From contig JAFYHT010000007.1 in NCBI GenBank assembly GCA_017539025.1, positions 31,950 to 95,949 on the forward strand: 64,000 nt of DNA. The letters run 5' to 3'. Below, in pieces: positions 1 to 8,732 of this stretch. The position numbers and the translations under genes are program-made. Within the stretch, counting starts at the first letter, position 1, and every line of letters starts with the position of its first letter. The notes beneath the pieces were generated by a model, which saw only the letters and a program-made list of their open reading frames with translations, was not told the origin of the DNA and made no database searches. Source of the stretch: Erysipelotrichaceae bacterium. GTDB lineage: Bacteria > Bacillota_I > Bacilli_A > Erysipelotrichales > Erysipelotrichaceae.

Positions 1-1167
1 AACACCATAGAAATAGATGTTATCCTGGCCAATGAACTGGAATACTTCCGCTTCCTTGTCACACCAGTACTTCTTCCATTCATCATCACTCTTGCCGATC
101 CTCTTGAAATAAGCCTTAGTGAAAGAGATCGGTGCCCAAAGGCTTTCCGGCCATACCCAGACTGTGAGATCTTCCTCATCTTCCAGTTTCGGTGCCTTGA
201 CGCCCCACTCGATATTGCCTGTGAGTCTTAACGGAACCAGAGTCTTTCCGGTACGATAATGGATGCCGGCCTTCGTCAGGATCGGACATGCTTTTTCTCT
301 TAATTCAAGCTTGTCAAAAGTGACGGTAAAACTGCCCTTAATGTTTTCCAGATCGGAATTGACGTGTTCCGGCAGATCCTTTTCGATCGCCAGATACTGA
401 TCAAGGAACTTGCCCTGGATATAGATGATCGGTGCACCAAGAGATTCTTCCATCGTCTCGGAAACGATCCTTCTGACATTTGGTTTCTTCTTGATGTCAT
501 CGACATATTCTTTCAATAAGCCATTAAATTCCGTCAGTTTGAAATACCAGTTGGTGACATCTCTCATCTCCGGAGTCTCACCGGAAAGTGTAGATTTCGG
601 ATCGATGAGTTCTTCCGGCATATACTGATGGCCGAGATCACACTCATCCGCATAACCCTTTTCCGACTGACAGTTTTCGATCGGGCACTTGCCTACGACC
701 TGTCTGCCGTTGAGGAAACAGTGATATTTGGGATCATAGAACTGTTTGGTGACCATCTTTTCCAGCCAGCCGTTTTCATAGAGCTTCCTGATGAATTCAT
801 TGGTCTCTTCCTGATGGACTTCCTTAGTATCGCCAAGACCGGAAGCACCGAAAAGATTCAGAGAGATCTTATAATCACGCAATGTCTTTTCTTGCGTATC
901 ATGATTCTCCTGTACGTAATCTTCGATCGTGCCCTTATAGCCTTCCGCATCAACCTTCTTACGATAGCCCTCAGCGATCGGTGAACCATAGCAGTCGGTT
1001 CCGGATACGAATACGACGTTGTCCTTGCCGATACGATCTCTCATAAACCTTGCGAAAACATCCGCATGGACAAACATGCCTCCGACATGACCGAAGTGTA
1101 ATGATTTATTGCCATAAGGCATACCACCTGTGATCACGGCTCTTTTTGGAAACTCAGGACGTCCCAT
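1..1167 (-). CDS. Methionyl-tRNA synthetase-like class I aminoacyl-tRNA ligase (5' part, runs off the left edge)
   Basis: The first 389 codons are inside the window and the frame is open to base 1. The start is the ATG at 1167, preceded by an AAGGGGGA ribosome binding site. The class I signature is HFGH at residues 24-27, followed by a GTDCYGSP segment like the GTDEHG of MetRS. Further on comes a Cys-containing insertion leading into an ELIDPKSTLSGETPEMRD-type stretch that matches the MetRS zinc/connective region. The usual MetRS segment around FDAPIGY is replaced by VWPESLWAP. The KMSKS loop and anticodon domain lie outside the window. The fold and MetRS subfamily are clear; whether this charges tRNA-Met or is a divergent second copy cannot be decided here. 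Confidence 0.8.
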   Translation of the reverse strand, partial: MGRPEFPKRAVITGGMPYGNKSLHFGHVGGMFVHADVFARFMRDRIGKDNVVFVSGTDCYGSPIAEGYRKKVDAEGYKGTIEDYVQENHDTQEKTLRDYKISLNLFGASGLGDTKEVHQEETNEFIRKLYENGWLEKMVTKQFYDPKYHCFLNGRQVVGKCPIENCQSEKGYADECDLGHQYMPEELIDPKSTLSGETPEMRDVTNWYFKLTEFNGLLKEYVDDIKKKPNVRRIVSETMEESLGAPIIYIQGKFLDQYLAIEKDLPEHVNSDLENIKGSFTVTFDKLELREKACPILTKAGIHYRTGKTLVPLRLTGNIEWGVKAPKLEDEEDLTVWVWPESLWAPISFTKAYFKRIGKSDDEWKKYWCDKEAEVFQFIGQDNIYFYGV

Positions 1168-1197
1168 CTTCTATTCCCCCTTATCAAATACCCATAT

Positions 1198-1203
1198 ATT
1201 ATA
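1198..1203 (-). promoter_or_regulatory. Extended -10 box of the MetRS-like gene
   Basis: On the minus strand the sequence reads TGTTATAAT, a TGnTATAAT extended -10 box, about 30 bases upstream of the ATG at 1167 and just after the glnA stop. No good -35 is visible. It suggests that the synthetase gene has its own promoter besides any readthrough from glnA. Confidence 0.5.
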
Positions 1204-1216
1204 ACAAATTAACTTT

Positions 1217-2644
1217 TTACAGATCGTAATAGTTCCTGAACTCTGCAGGATGAGGATACTTCTGTACTTCTCTTTCCTCTTTGGCGATCAGCTTCAACCA
1301 GTTATTGATCAGCTCCTCACTGAAGACTCCGCCTTGTAAGAGATAGTCATGGTCCTGTTTTAAGGCATCCAGAGCCTCAGGCAGACTGGTCGGAAGGTGT
1401 TCCAGCTTTGCCTTTTCTTCATCACTCAAATCATAGAGATTGAAATCAAACGGACCCCAGTTGTGATCCTTCGGATCGATCCTGTTTCTGATGCCATCGA
1501 TCCCAGCCATCAGGATCGCTGCGAAAGCGTAATATGGATTACAAGTCGCATCACCTGAACGCAGCTCGAATCTGACCGCATCCTCACTCTTGACATAACC
1601 CGGGATCCTGATCACGGCACTGCGATTACTGGAAGCATAACCGATCGTGACCGGAGCCTCAAAACCCGGAACCAGACGGCGGTAGGAATTCGTCGTCGGG
1701 TCAAGCAACGCACTTAAAGAACGAACATGTTTCAGTAAACCGCCGATGAAATACATCGCCGTATCAGACAGATTGGCATAAGCACCCTTCTTATAGAAAA
1801 GATTCTTCCCTTCTTTCCTTAGCTGCATGTGTACATGCATGCCATTGCCTGCTTCATCGCCGATCGGTTTAGGCATAAAGGTCGCAGTCATGCCTTCTCT
1901 GGCAGCCGCATTCCTGATGAGATACTTTGTCATCATCGTGTCATCTGCCAGCTTGCGAAGATCACCGAGTTCCACCTCGATCTCCATCTGACCGCTTCCG
2001 CCGACTTCATGGTGGTGATACTTCACTTCGATACCGCATTCCTTCATCAGTTCACAGATCTCGTTCCTCAGATCGAAACAGAGATCCATCGGCTGATCGA
2101 TGTGGTATCCGCCCTTTTTCAATGTGTGATATCCGCTTGAATTCTCCATTTCGGAAGACCATTCCGATTCGATCGAATGAAGTCTCGATGAAACTTCACT
2201 TCCCGATACCTTGTAGCTCATCGAGTCAAACAGTGAGAACTCATATTCCGGAGCGATGACAAATTCATCTGCGATATTACATTTCTTCATGTAATCCATC
2301 GCAGCTTTCACAACATTCCTCGGATACTGTTCAAACGGAACGTTTTCTTTCTTTTCAATGACATAGACATTCGCCATCATCGATAAAGTCGGCGTTGCCG
2401 CAAACGGTTCCTCATAGGCACTGGAAAGATCCGGATAGAATACCATATCTGATTTTTCAACTCTGGCATAGCCATAATTGGAGGCATCAAAACCGATGCC
2501 CTCTTTCATCATCTTCTCATTCAGTCTTTCTGATGGAATAGAAAGATGTCTGAATCTTCCCCGCAGATCGACAAGTTTGAGATCGATGATCTTTATATTG
2601 TTCTCTTTGATATAAGCTTTTGCTTCCTTGATATTTTTGAACAT
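1217..2644 (-). CDS. glnA: Glutamine synthetase, type I (GSI-beta-like)
   Basis: ATP-dependent synthesis of glutamine from glutamate and ammonia in the cytoplasm. The 475-residue product has the GSI beta-grasp domain, then the catalytic barrel with GNGMHVHM, the NSYRRLVPGFEAP ATP-binding stretch and the ELRSGDATCNPY segment. The C-terminal part contains NLYDLS, where the tyrosine aligns with the adenylylation site of GSI-beta enzymes, and it ends HPAEFRNYYDL as in that subgroup rather than like the Bacillus GSI-alpha enzyme. No adenylyltransferase gene is in the window. I chose the ATG at 2644 because GAGGAG lies just before it; an upstream in-frame ATG at 2686 would add 14 residues but has no such site. 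It is divergent from the PfkB gene. Confidence 0.95.
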   Translation of the reverse strand: MFKNIKEAKAYIKENNIKIIDLKLVDLRGRFRHLSIPSERLNEKMMKEGIGFDASNYGYARVEKSDMVFYPDLSSAYEEPFAATPTLSMMANVYVIEKKENVPFEQYPRNVVKAAMDYMKKCNIADEFVIAPEYEFSLFDSMSYKVSGSEVSSRLHSIESEWSSEMENSSGYHTLKKGGYHIDQPMDLCFDLRNEICELMKECGIEVKYHHHEVGGSGQMEIEVELGDLRKLADDTMMTKYLIRNAAAREGMTATFMPKPIGDEAGNGMHVHMQLRKEGKNLFYKKGAYANLSDTAMYFIGGLLKHVRSLSALLDPTTNSYRRLVPGFEAPVTIGYASSNRSAVIRIPGYVKSEDAVRFELRSGDATCNPYYAFAAILMAGIDGIRNRIDPKDHNWGPFDFNLYDLSDEEKAKLEHLPTSLPEALDALKQDHDYLLQGGVFSEELINNWLKLIAKEEREVQKYPHPAEFRNYYDL

Positions 2645-2662
2645 AATGAACTCCTCATCCCT

Positions 2663-2672
2663 ATTATATAAT
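2663..2672. promoter_or_regulatory. Palindromic -10 element shared by glnA and the PfkB gene
   Basis: ATTATATAAT reads TATAAT on both strands between two divergent starts only 34 bases apart. On the plus strand only six bases separate TATAAT from the ATG at 2679. On the minus strand the glnA SD follows within about a dozen bases. No convincing -35 is visible on either side. Confidence 0.5.
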
Positions 2673-2678
2673 GGAACT

Positions 2679-3605
2679 ATGGACAAGTACTTACTGACAA
2701 TATTAGGCAGCAGTGTCGACTATTTCTATGAATCCGACACTTATCCAATCGTGGGAGACTTTTCTCATGCCCGCTATATCACCTCTTCTGCCGGTGGTTG
2801 TCCGCTCAATGTCGGAGCCATCTGTGCAGCAAAAGGAATGAACGTATCAGCTCTGGATATGCTAGGAAAGAAGGATGATACAACTCCTTTCCTGCTAAGT
2901 GAACTCAAGCGTCTTCATTTCAATACCGATCATGTTGAAATCAGGGAAAATGTATCCAATGGCAAAGTCATCATCATCCTGACCGGTGATCAGAGAACGA
3001 TGTTTGTCGTCGATCCGATCAGACCGCCTTATGAGATGAACGATCAGATACAGGACCTCTTAAATGGATCGACCTATATCTATTCTCTGATGCATATGAT
3101 CAATCGTTCCTTCACAAGTCTGGATCCCCTGTTACAAGCCAAAGAAAACGGCGCAAAGATCATTCTGGATGGTTCTTCAAAATACGATGACCCTTCAAGA
3201 GTCAAGATCCTATATGACTTATGCGATGGTCTCTTCATCAATGAAACAGACTATGCCAGACTCAAAGAAAACTCGCCATCAGAACCGAAAGATATCATCT
3301 TAGACAACGGCGGAGAATTCGTCATCATTACGAAGGGATCCAAAGGATCCACTCTCTATCTGAAAGACAAAGAGATCTATAAGCCATCTCTTTCCAATCT
3401 GAAAGTACTGGATTCCACCGGTGCAGGAGATGCCTTTGCGGGATGCTTTATCGCTTGTCTGCTGAATGATATGCCATATGAAAAAGCTCTGGCCTATGCA
3501 ACTGTCAACGGTGCCTATGCATGCACGGTATTCGGCGGACTGGGTGGAGTGGCCTCGTTTGAACAACTGGAAGAATTTGCCAAGGAGCATGATTATGAAC
3601 TATGA
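2679..3605 (+). CDS. PfkB/ribokinase-family sugar kinase
   Basis: ATP-dependent phosphorylation of a sugar or sugar derivative; the substrate is not evident. The 308-residue product has the N-terminal GGCPLNVGA signature and the C-terminal DSTGAGDAFAGCF motif carrying the anion hole and catalytic aspartate. I chose the ATG at 2679, where the conserved MDKYLLTILGSS start begins; ATGs at 2628 and 2646 would put glnA promoter sequence into the protein. No SD precedes it and TATAAT ends six bases before the ATG, so the transcript may be leaderless. Its 3' end overlaps the downstream SIS gene by 11 bases, so the two are probably coupled in one sugar pathway. Confidence 0.85.
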   Translation: MDKYLLTILGSSVDYFYESDTYPIVGDFSHARYITSSAGGCPLNVGAICAAKGMNVSALDMLGKKDDTTPFLLSELKRLHFNTDHVEIRENVSNGKVIIILTGDQRTMFVVDPIRPPYEMNDQIQDLLNGSTYIYSLMHMINRSFTSLDPLLQAKENGAKIILDGSSKYDDPSRVKILYDLCDGLFINETDYARLKENSPSEPKDIILDNGGEFVIITKGSKGSTLYLKDKEIYKPSLSNLKVLDSTGAGDAFAGCFIACLLNDMPYEKALAYATVNGAYACTVFGGLGGVASFEQLEEFAKEHDYEL

Positions 3606-4503
3606 CAAGATGATGGATTGCTTTGCGACACTCAATGAAAAAGTCGAATATGCGATAGTTAATACCGATCTGAAAGCTTTCTTTGAAAAACTTGACGAGA
3701 TCAAAGGACCGACTCTGGTCTGCGGTGTCGGTGGATCCAGTGTTGTCGCCTCTTTTCTGGCAAAGGTATTGAGAGAAAAGAAACATGAGATCGCCACTTT
3801 CACCTTTCCAAGAGATCTCAAGCATATGGATCTCAGCGGCTATGAAAACATCATTTCCGTATCCTATTCCGGAAGCAACATCGGCGCAAAAGTGATGTTT
3901 GATACCGATCTGAAGAAATATCTTCTGACAGGAAATCCACAGGAAGACTGTGAAAACATCGTATATACGATGAAAAAGGAGCTCTCTTATGTCTCGATCT
4001 CCGCAACCATCGTACCTTTGACGCTCTTATTGCTGTATTATCAAAACGATATTGGTATTGTTCGGGAAATACTTGAGGAAGAGATCCACACGGATTCCGA
4101 TAATTCGTTCTATGAAGTCATGTCCGGGTATGAAACATCTACAGCCGGAATCATGCTGGAATCATCGATCACAGAATCAGGAATGGCAGCCTGCGTCGTC
4201 CATGACAAATACAACTATTGCCACGGAAGGATCAATCTCAGCCGACATTCTAATGCCGATCTGATCTTCCTTCGCACAGGAAATGAGCTGGATGATCTTC
4301 TGATCGATCATCTTCCATCTCACTTCAAAAAGATCATCACCATTCCTCGAAAATACGAAGATGATGTGATCAATGATTACTATATGACACTGATGTCATT
4401 AAAACTGATTAGAGACATCGCACTAAATAAAGGAAAAGACATCTCCGATATGAACGAACTCGGTGATAACGATGTCTTCTATCTCTTCAACGGAGAAATG
4501 TAA
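3595..4503 (+). CDS. SIS-domain sugar isomerase-like protein
   Basis: The 302-residue protein has an N-terminal Rossmann-like SIS fold: the glycine-rich GVGGSSVVASF near residue 45 and ISVSYSGSNIGA near residue 85 are the usual phosphosugar-binding segments. SIS proteins isomerise or deaminate phosphosugars, or bind them for regulation; I cannot name the substrate. The start is the ATG at 3595, with AAGGAG seven bases upstream inside the end of the PfkB gene. The pair is closed by a hairpin terminator. A kinase and a SIS protein together suggest a small phosphosugar pathway. Confidence 0.75.
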   Translation: MNYDKMMDCFATLNEKVEYAIVNTDLKAFFEKLDEIKGPTLVCGVGGSSVVASFLAKVLREKKHEIATFTFPRDLKHMDLSGYENIISVSYSGSNIGAKVMFDTDLKKYLLTGNPQEDCENIVYTMKKELSYVSISATIVPLTLLLLYYQNDIGIVREILEEEIHTDSDNSFYEVMSGYETSTAGIMLESSITESGMAACVVHDKYNYCHGRINLSRHSNADLIFLRTGNELDDLLIDHLPSHFKKIITIPRKYEDDVINDYYMTLMSLKLIRDIALNKGKDISDMNELGDNDVFYLFNGEM

Positions 4504-4530
4504 AACAGAGAGTTGCCTCTCTGTTTTTTA
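4502..4530. terminator. Bidirectional terminator between the SIS and GH42 genes
   Basis: AACAGAGAG, loop TTGC, CTCTCTGTT, followed by a T-run on the plus strand and, read in reverse, by an A/T-rich tail. It sits between two convergent stop codons, touches both, and can serve both transcripts. Confidence 0.85.
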
Positions 4531-6300
4531 ATCATTCAGTATTTTTTCAAACAGCCTGTTCAGAGTATCTTCATCAAAGGAAGCACCCATGTAGTAACAC
4601 TTTCCTTTGCCATACTCATTTTCGACAGCTGCGGCATATTCTCCAAACGGATTGTTTTTCCAGGAAAGGATCTGCTTTCCTTCTTTTACTTTCAACAGTT
4701 CCTCAAAAACATAGCCTTTTCCTTCAACACCTTCGTATTCGCAAAGGCTGTACTGATCATCGAGAAGTGATTCATGTTCCTCGATCACACAGCCCGTCAG
4801 ATCACTGAGATCCACCGGTATGCGCTTGCCGAATACCAGATTGTTATCGGTATCTTTCCAGGCGGTCCTTGGCGTCAGTAAGACTTTGCCGCCATCAGAG
4901 ACATAATCTTTTAATCTCTTCTTGAATTCATCCGACATGACGATCATGTAAGGAAGGATCACCAGTCTGTATTTCGAGAAATCAACGGAAGAATCGATGA
5001 TATCGCAGTTCATATTTCTCAGATACATCTGACGATACAGTTTCATGCATTCTCCTTCATAAGAGAAGACATCAGACTGCCTCTGTATCTGCATGGAAGA
5101 CTTGGAATCATAGTCATAGATGATGCAGACATCGGACTTCGGATAAGTGACAGGCTTCTTCTTTGCTTCCTCAAAGAAAGCCTTTGTTTCGTAGTACTTC
5201 CTTCTCTTTTCATTATCCGCATCCAGGATACCGAAACAGAACTGTTCCGCACCCTTGATGAAACCTCTGTAACGGAAGAAGATCAGACTTTCCACACCGT
5301 GGTCCAGAGAATCCAGAGCCCACTTCTTTGCCTCATCCGGTTTTGGTGCATAGCCGATATCGTTATGACCCTGCTGGCCCATGATCGACTCTGTCACCCA
5401 GAAGTTCTTTCTCGAGAAACCTCTGGCAAAATCAACAGTGAATGACAGATCGCTGCCAGATAACGGAGCCTTCTGTCCACCCCATACCGGGTAGTTATTG
5501 TAGGAAACGAAATCCAGGTGTCTTGAGATCGCAAACGGATCGAATGCCTTGTTGATGATGCCGCCTTCAAAGTCGTGGCTGATCGGATGATTGTGATCAT
5601 GTTTCCTGACCGCATCCGCAAGATCGCCGATGTATTTTTCAGCCGAAAGGCTTCTGAAACGCATCCACTCCAGTCTCAAAGAAGGATTCTGTGCCGTAAA
5701 GGAAGCTTTCGGCAAAGGGATCTGATCGAAATCATTGTAAGTCTGCGTCCAGAAAGATGTACCCCATCTCTCATTGAGTTCATGGATATCCTGATATTTG
5801 TTTCTCAGGTATTCGATGAATTTCTTGTGGCAGCTGTCGCAATAGCACATATCAGAACCTTCATGTCCGATCTCATTATCGACCTGCCAGGCGACGATCG
5901 CTTCTTCATCCTTGTAGTGCTCTGCCATCTTTTCTGCCAATGCAAAAGCCTTTTCCAGATAAATGTCGCTGTTGTAGCAATAACCTCTTCTTGCCCCATA
6001 TGGCTGTCTGTATCCTTTGTCATCCACATTCATGATCTCAGGATGCTTCGTATACAGCCATGCCGGCATGGTAGCGGTCGGTACGCACATCATGATCTTC
6101 AAACCATGTGCCTTGGCTCTTTCAATGACATAGTCAAAGAAAGAGAAATCATATTTACCTTCTTCAGGTTCAAATCTGTCCCAGGCAAAATCAGCGATCC
6201 TGATCAGATTGGCACCCAGTTCAACGATGTTTTCCAGATCCTCTTCCAGAAGATCCAGACCCCATTGTTCAGGATAGTAATCGACACCTAAATATCTCAT
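4528..6300 (-). CDS. Beta-galactosidase, glycoside hydrolase family 42
   Basis: Hydrolyses terminal beta-galactosides, probably in the cytoplasm since no signal peptide is present. The 590-residue protein carries the GH42 TIM barrel: acid/base Glu143 in WQVDNEIG, nucleophile Glu304 in WVTESIMG, and the Cys108/152/154/157 cluster (CYCDSC) known as a zinc site in this family. A glutamine-amidotransferase-like trimerisation domain follows. It is some 60-90 residues shorter than typical GH42 enzymes, consistent with a reduced C-terminal beta domain. It starts in an ATGA overlap with the upstream hydrolase gene, so it is the last gene of that operon. The natural galactoside is not evident. Confidence 0.92.
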   Translation of the reverse strand: MRYLGVDYYPEQWGLDLLEEDLENIVELGANLIRIADFAWDRFEPEEGKYDFSFFDYVIERAKAHGLKIMMCVPTATMPAWLYTKHPEIMNVDDKGYRQPYGARRGYCYNSDIYLEKAFALAEKMAEHYKDEEAIVAWQVDNEIGHEGSDMCYCDSCHKKFIEYLRNKYQDIHELNERWGTSFWTQTYNDFDQIPLPKASFTAQNPSLRLEWMRFRSLSAEKYIGDLADAVRKHDHNHPISHDFEGGIINKAFDPFAISRHLDFVSYNNYPVWGGQKAPLSGSDLSFTVDFARGFSRKNFWVTESIMGQQGHNDIGYAPKPDEAKKWALDSLDHGVESLIFFRYRGFIKGAEQFCFGILDADNEKRRKYYETKAFFEEAKKKPVTYPKSDVCIIYDYDSKSSMQIQRQSDVFSYEGECMKLYRQMYLRNMNCDIIDSSVDFSKYRLVILPYMIVMSDEFKKRLKDYVSDGGKVLLTPRTAWKDTDNNLVFGKRIPVDLSDLTGCVIEEHESLLDDQYSLCEYEGVEGKGYVFEELLKVKEGKQILSWKNNPFGEYAAAVENEYGKGKCYYMGASFDEDTLNRLFEKILND

Positions 6301-7259
6301 TTGATCTCTCCATCAAGCAGTTTATTGACCAAAGCAGTATACTCTTTCGTTGCCATCATATAAGCAGCCGCATGGCCACATCCATCTACCAGTAACAGTT
6401 CTTTCGGTGATCTACATGCTTCATACATCTTTTCGCTCATGTAACAAGGGACAAAATGATCTTCCTTGCCATGGATGAATACGATCGGAACATTACTTTC
6501 CTCAACACATTTTTCACCCATTGATGTATTGAAACTGACACCGGTGATGATGACAGACCAGAACCACGCCAGATCACCAAACGGGAAGTAAGGCAGATGA
6601 TAGATATCCTTGATCAGATACTTGGAAATGTTGACGATCGAATCAAAACCGCAGTCATCGATGATGCCGCAGACATTCTCAAGATGTTCATTGGCACAAT
6701 GAATGACGGTAGCTCCACCCATGGAAACACCATGGAGATAGATCTTTGGATCATCATACATCTGATTGACCAGAGTCACCCATCTGGCAACATCACGCTT
6801 GTCATTCTCAGAGAAACCGAGATACTTGCCTTCCGACTTGCCATGAGCTCTGTCATTCAGCAGTAAGACAGTCGAACCCCTCTCCTGATAGATCCTGATC
6901 CTGTCCGCAAAATCCTCTTCCATGGAAGACTTGTAACCATGGACACAGATGACGACTTCTTTCGGATCACCCTCCAGAAGATAGCCATACAATGTGAGAT
7001 TATCAAAAGATTTGATCGTCAGTTCCTTCAGATCGAGTTCATTGAACGCATCGATATACGGAGCACGGAATGCATAATACCTTCCGGCAGTCGGACGCAT
7101 CAGGTCCGTTTCCGAATCGATCGAAGAAGGATCAAGGGCGCTGTCTTTGTCGCCCTTGTTCTGATCATTATAAAGAAATACCGAGTTAAAGATATAGTAT
7201 CCGGCTGCCAGTGAAGCAATCACAAGCAACAGGAATAACACGATCAGTATGATCTTCAT
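6297..7259 (-). CDS. Membrane-anchored alpha/beta hydrolase
   Basis: The first 25 residues form a single hydrophobic anchor (MKIILIVLFLLLVIAS), so the enzyme probably sits on the outer face of the membrane. The S33/BAAT-type hydrolase fold follows with oxyanion CVHGYKSS, nucleophile elbow GVSMGG, acid in HGKEDHFVP and catalytic histidine in GCGHAAAY. The substrate is unknown; esters or peptides are possible for this family. The gene starts one base after the MFS stop codon and overlaps the GH42 start by ATGA, which places it inside a co-transcribed set. Confidence 0.85.
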   Translation of the reverse strand: MKIILIVLFLLLVIASLAAGYYIFNSVFLYNDQNKGDKDSALDPSSIDSETDLMRPTAGRYYAFRAPYIDAFNELDLKELTIKSFDNLTLYGYLLEGDPKEVVICVHGYKSSMEEDFADRIRIYQERGSTVLLLNDRAHGKSEGKYLGFSENDKRDVARWVTLVNQMYDDPKIYLHGVSMGGATVIHCANEHLENVCGIIDDCGFDSIVNISKYLIKDIYHLPYFPFGDLAWFWSVIITGVSFNTSMGEKCVEESNVPIVFIHGKEDHFVPCYMSEKMYEACRSPKELLLVDGCGHAAAYMMATKEYTALVNKLLDGEIK

Positions 7260-7260
7260 C

Positions 7261-8667
7261 CTAGTCTACCTGAACATTCTCCAGATCGACACCCTTGGTC
7301 TCCCTGACCTTGAGCATCATGATGACAAGAGAGATCGCCATCAGAGGCAGATAAGCAATCGTCAATACGATCGGCAGGTTGGTAGAACCGGCAATCATCG
7401 TAACGACATTGTTATAGATCATATTGAAACCCATACCGAACATACCGATCAGCTGCATGGAACCGACAACGGAAGCACGCATTTCTGTCGGAGTAGATTC
7501 GGAAGTGATGACGAAGTAGATCATATCGGAGATCGACCATAAGCCGGCAATAGAGATACCGTAAGCCAGGCCGACGATATAAGGATTCAACGGTCTGATG
7601 CATCCATAGGCAAATACCGCCAAGCCCAATGCTGCCCATAAGCCAAGGATCAAAGCCGACTTCTTTCTGCCTAATGCATCGGTGATGAAACCGCCGATCA
7701 TCGTGAAGATACCGTTGATGACCGGATAGAACATCAGGATGATGTTGACTGCATCGGCAGACATGACACCGTTGTATTTTCCTGCTTCCAGCATCGGCTG
7801 ATATTTACCGGTATAGCCGGTTGAGAAAGCCATCAGTAACGCAACGATCGCGATCGCTCTGGTCTGTTTGTTTCCAAGGATAAATCTGAAAGCATCCCAT
7901 ACGGAAACGCTGTTCTTCTTTTCTTCTTCTTCGATCTGCTTTTCTGCAGCAGCTGCCGCAGCTCTTTCTTCTTCAGAAGCTCTCAGGTACTGTAATCTCT
8001 TCTGGGTAAAGACAGGAGTCTCTCTGACCAGATAGATCGCCACAATACCGATGACAAAAGCCAGGATGATCGGAATGATGAAGACGTTTCTCCATGTGGA
8101 AGGAACCGCATCATTGACAAAGAGCTTGACGAAGAGGCCCAGTAAAGAGACTGAGATCAGTGCCAGACCCTTGGTGATCGAACACAGCTTTGCGCGGTGC
8201 TCCTTCGGTGCACATTCCATGATGTAGATGACCTGCACATCATTTGGTGTAAAGAAAGTCATGATGACAGCACCGACGACATATAATGCGATACTCTTTG
8301 ATAAGATACAGATCAACATACCGACACCCATACCGATGGTATTGATGATCAGGAACAGTCTTCTGCCATACTTATCAGCCAATGATTTGTAGAATGGCGA
8401 GATCAGATAGGAAAGATAACCGGCCATCGTAACAAAACCCAGCGTAGCTGAAGCCTTGTCATAATCAGTGGACGGATAAATGACATTGAAAAGGTCTCTT
8501 ACCGTCTGAACTTCAACGATACCTCTGACACTTGAGGCAAGTTCATCGACGATGTAGACGATACTTAAAACGACGATCAGGATAGAGAAGTAGTGCTGAT
8601 GGCCATGAAAAGCCTCAGCCTTTTCGAGCTTCTCCAGCTCTCGTCTTTCTTTTTCGGATGTACTCAT
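7261..8667 (-). CDS. MFS transporter (12 transmembrane segments)
   Basis: Secondary carrier of the major facilitator superfamily. After a cytoplasmic N-terminus of about 25 residues with many Glu and Lys, two six-helix halves are visible, with motif A-like loops DKYGRRLF in the first half and DALGRKKS in the second, joined by an alanine/glutamate-rich central loop (EERAAAAAAEKQIEEEEKK). The reading frame runs up to 8736. I prefer the ATG at 8667, which follows GGGGGA, because the ATG at 8703 sits in a TATAATGG that looks like a -10 box. The substrate is unknown; the adjacent GH42 and hydrolase genes suggest a sugar or glycoside. Confidence 0.85.
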   Translation of the reverse strand: MSTSEKERRELEKLEKAEAFHGHQHYFSILIVVLSIVYIVDELASSVRGIVEVQTVRDLFNVIYPSTDYDKASATLGFVTMAGYLSYLISPFYKSLADKYGRRLFLIINTIGMGVGMLICILSKSIALYVVGAVIMTFFTPNDVQVIYIMECAPKEHRAKLCSITKGLALISVSLLGLFVKLFVNDAVPSTWRNVFIIPIILAFVIGIVAIYLVRETPVFTQKRLQYLRASEEERAAAAAAEKQIEEEEKKNSVSVWDAFRFILGNKQTRAIAIVALLMAFSTGYTGKYQPMLEAGKYNGVMSADAVNIILMFYPVINGIFTMIGGFITDALGRKKSALILGLWAALGLAVFAYGCIRPLNPYIVGLAYGISIAGLWSISDMIYFVITSESTPTEMRASVVGSMQLIGMFGMGFNMIYNNVVTMIAGSTNLPIVLTIAYLPLMAISLVIMMLKVRETKGVDLENVQVD

Positions 8668-8732
8668 ATGATTCTTGAATTCCCCCTGTAAAACTAATTC
8701 CATTATAAAAGAAAACTTCTCTTTCGAGAAGT

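Noticed and set aside
7412..7639. Small ORFs within the MFS gene and many antisense ORFs of 60-240 codons (for example 5575-6291, 13267-13977, 62045-62824 plus strand)
   Set aside because: They lie opposite or in shifted frames to well-supported genes, lack an SD, and show the Arg/Ile/Ser-rich composition of shadow frames.
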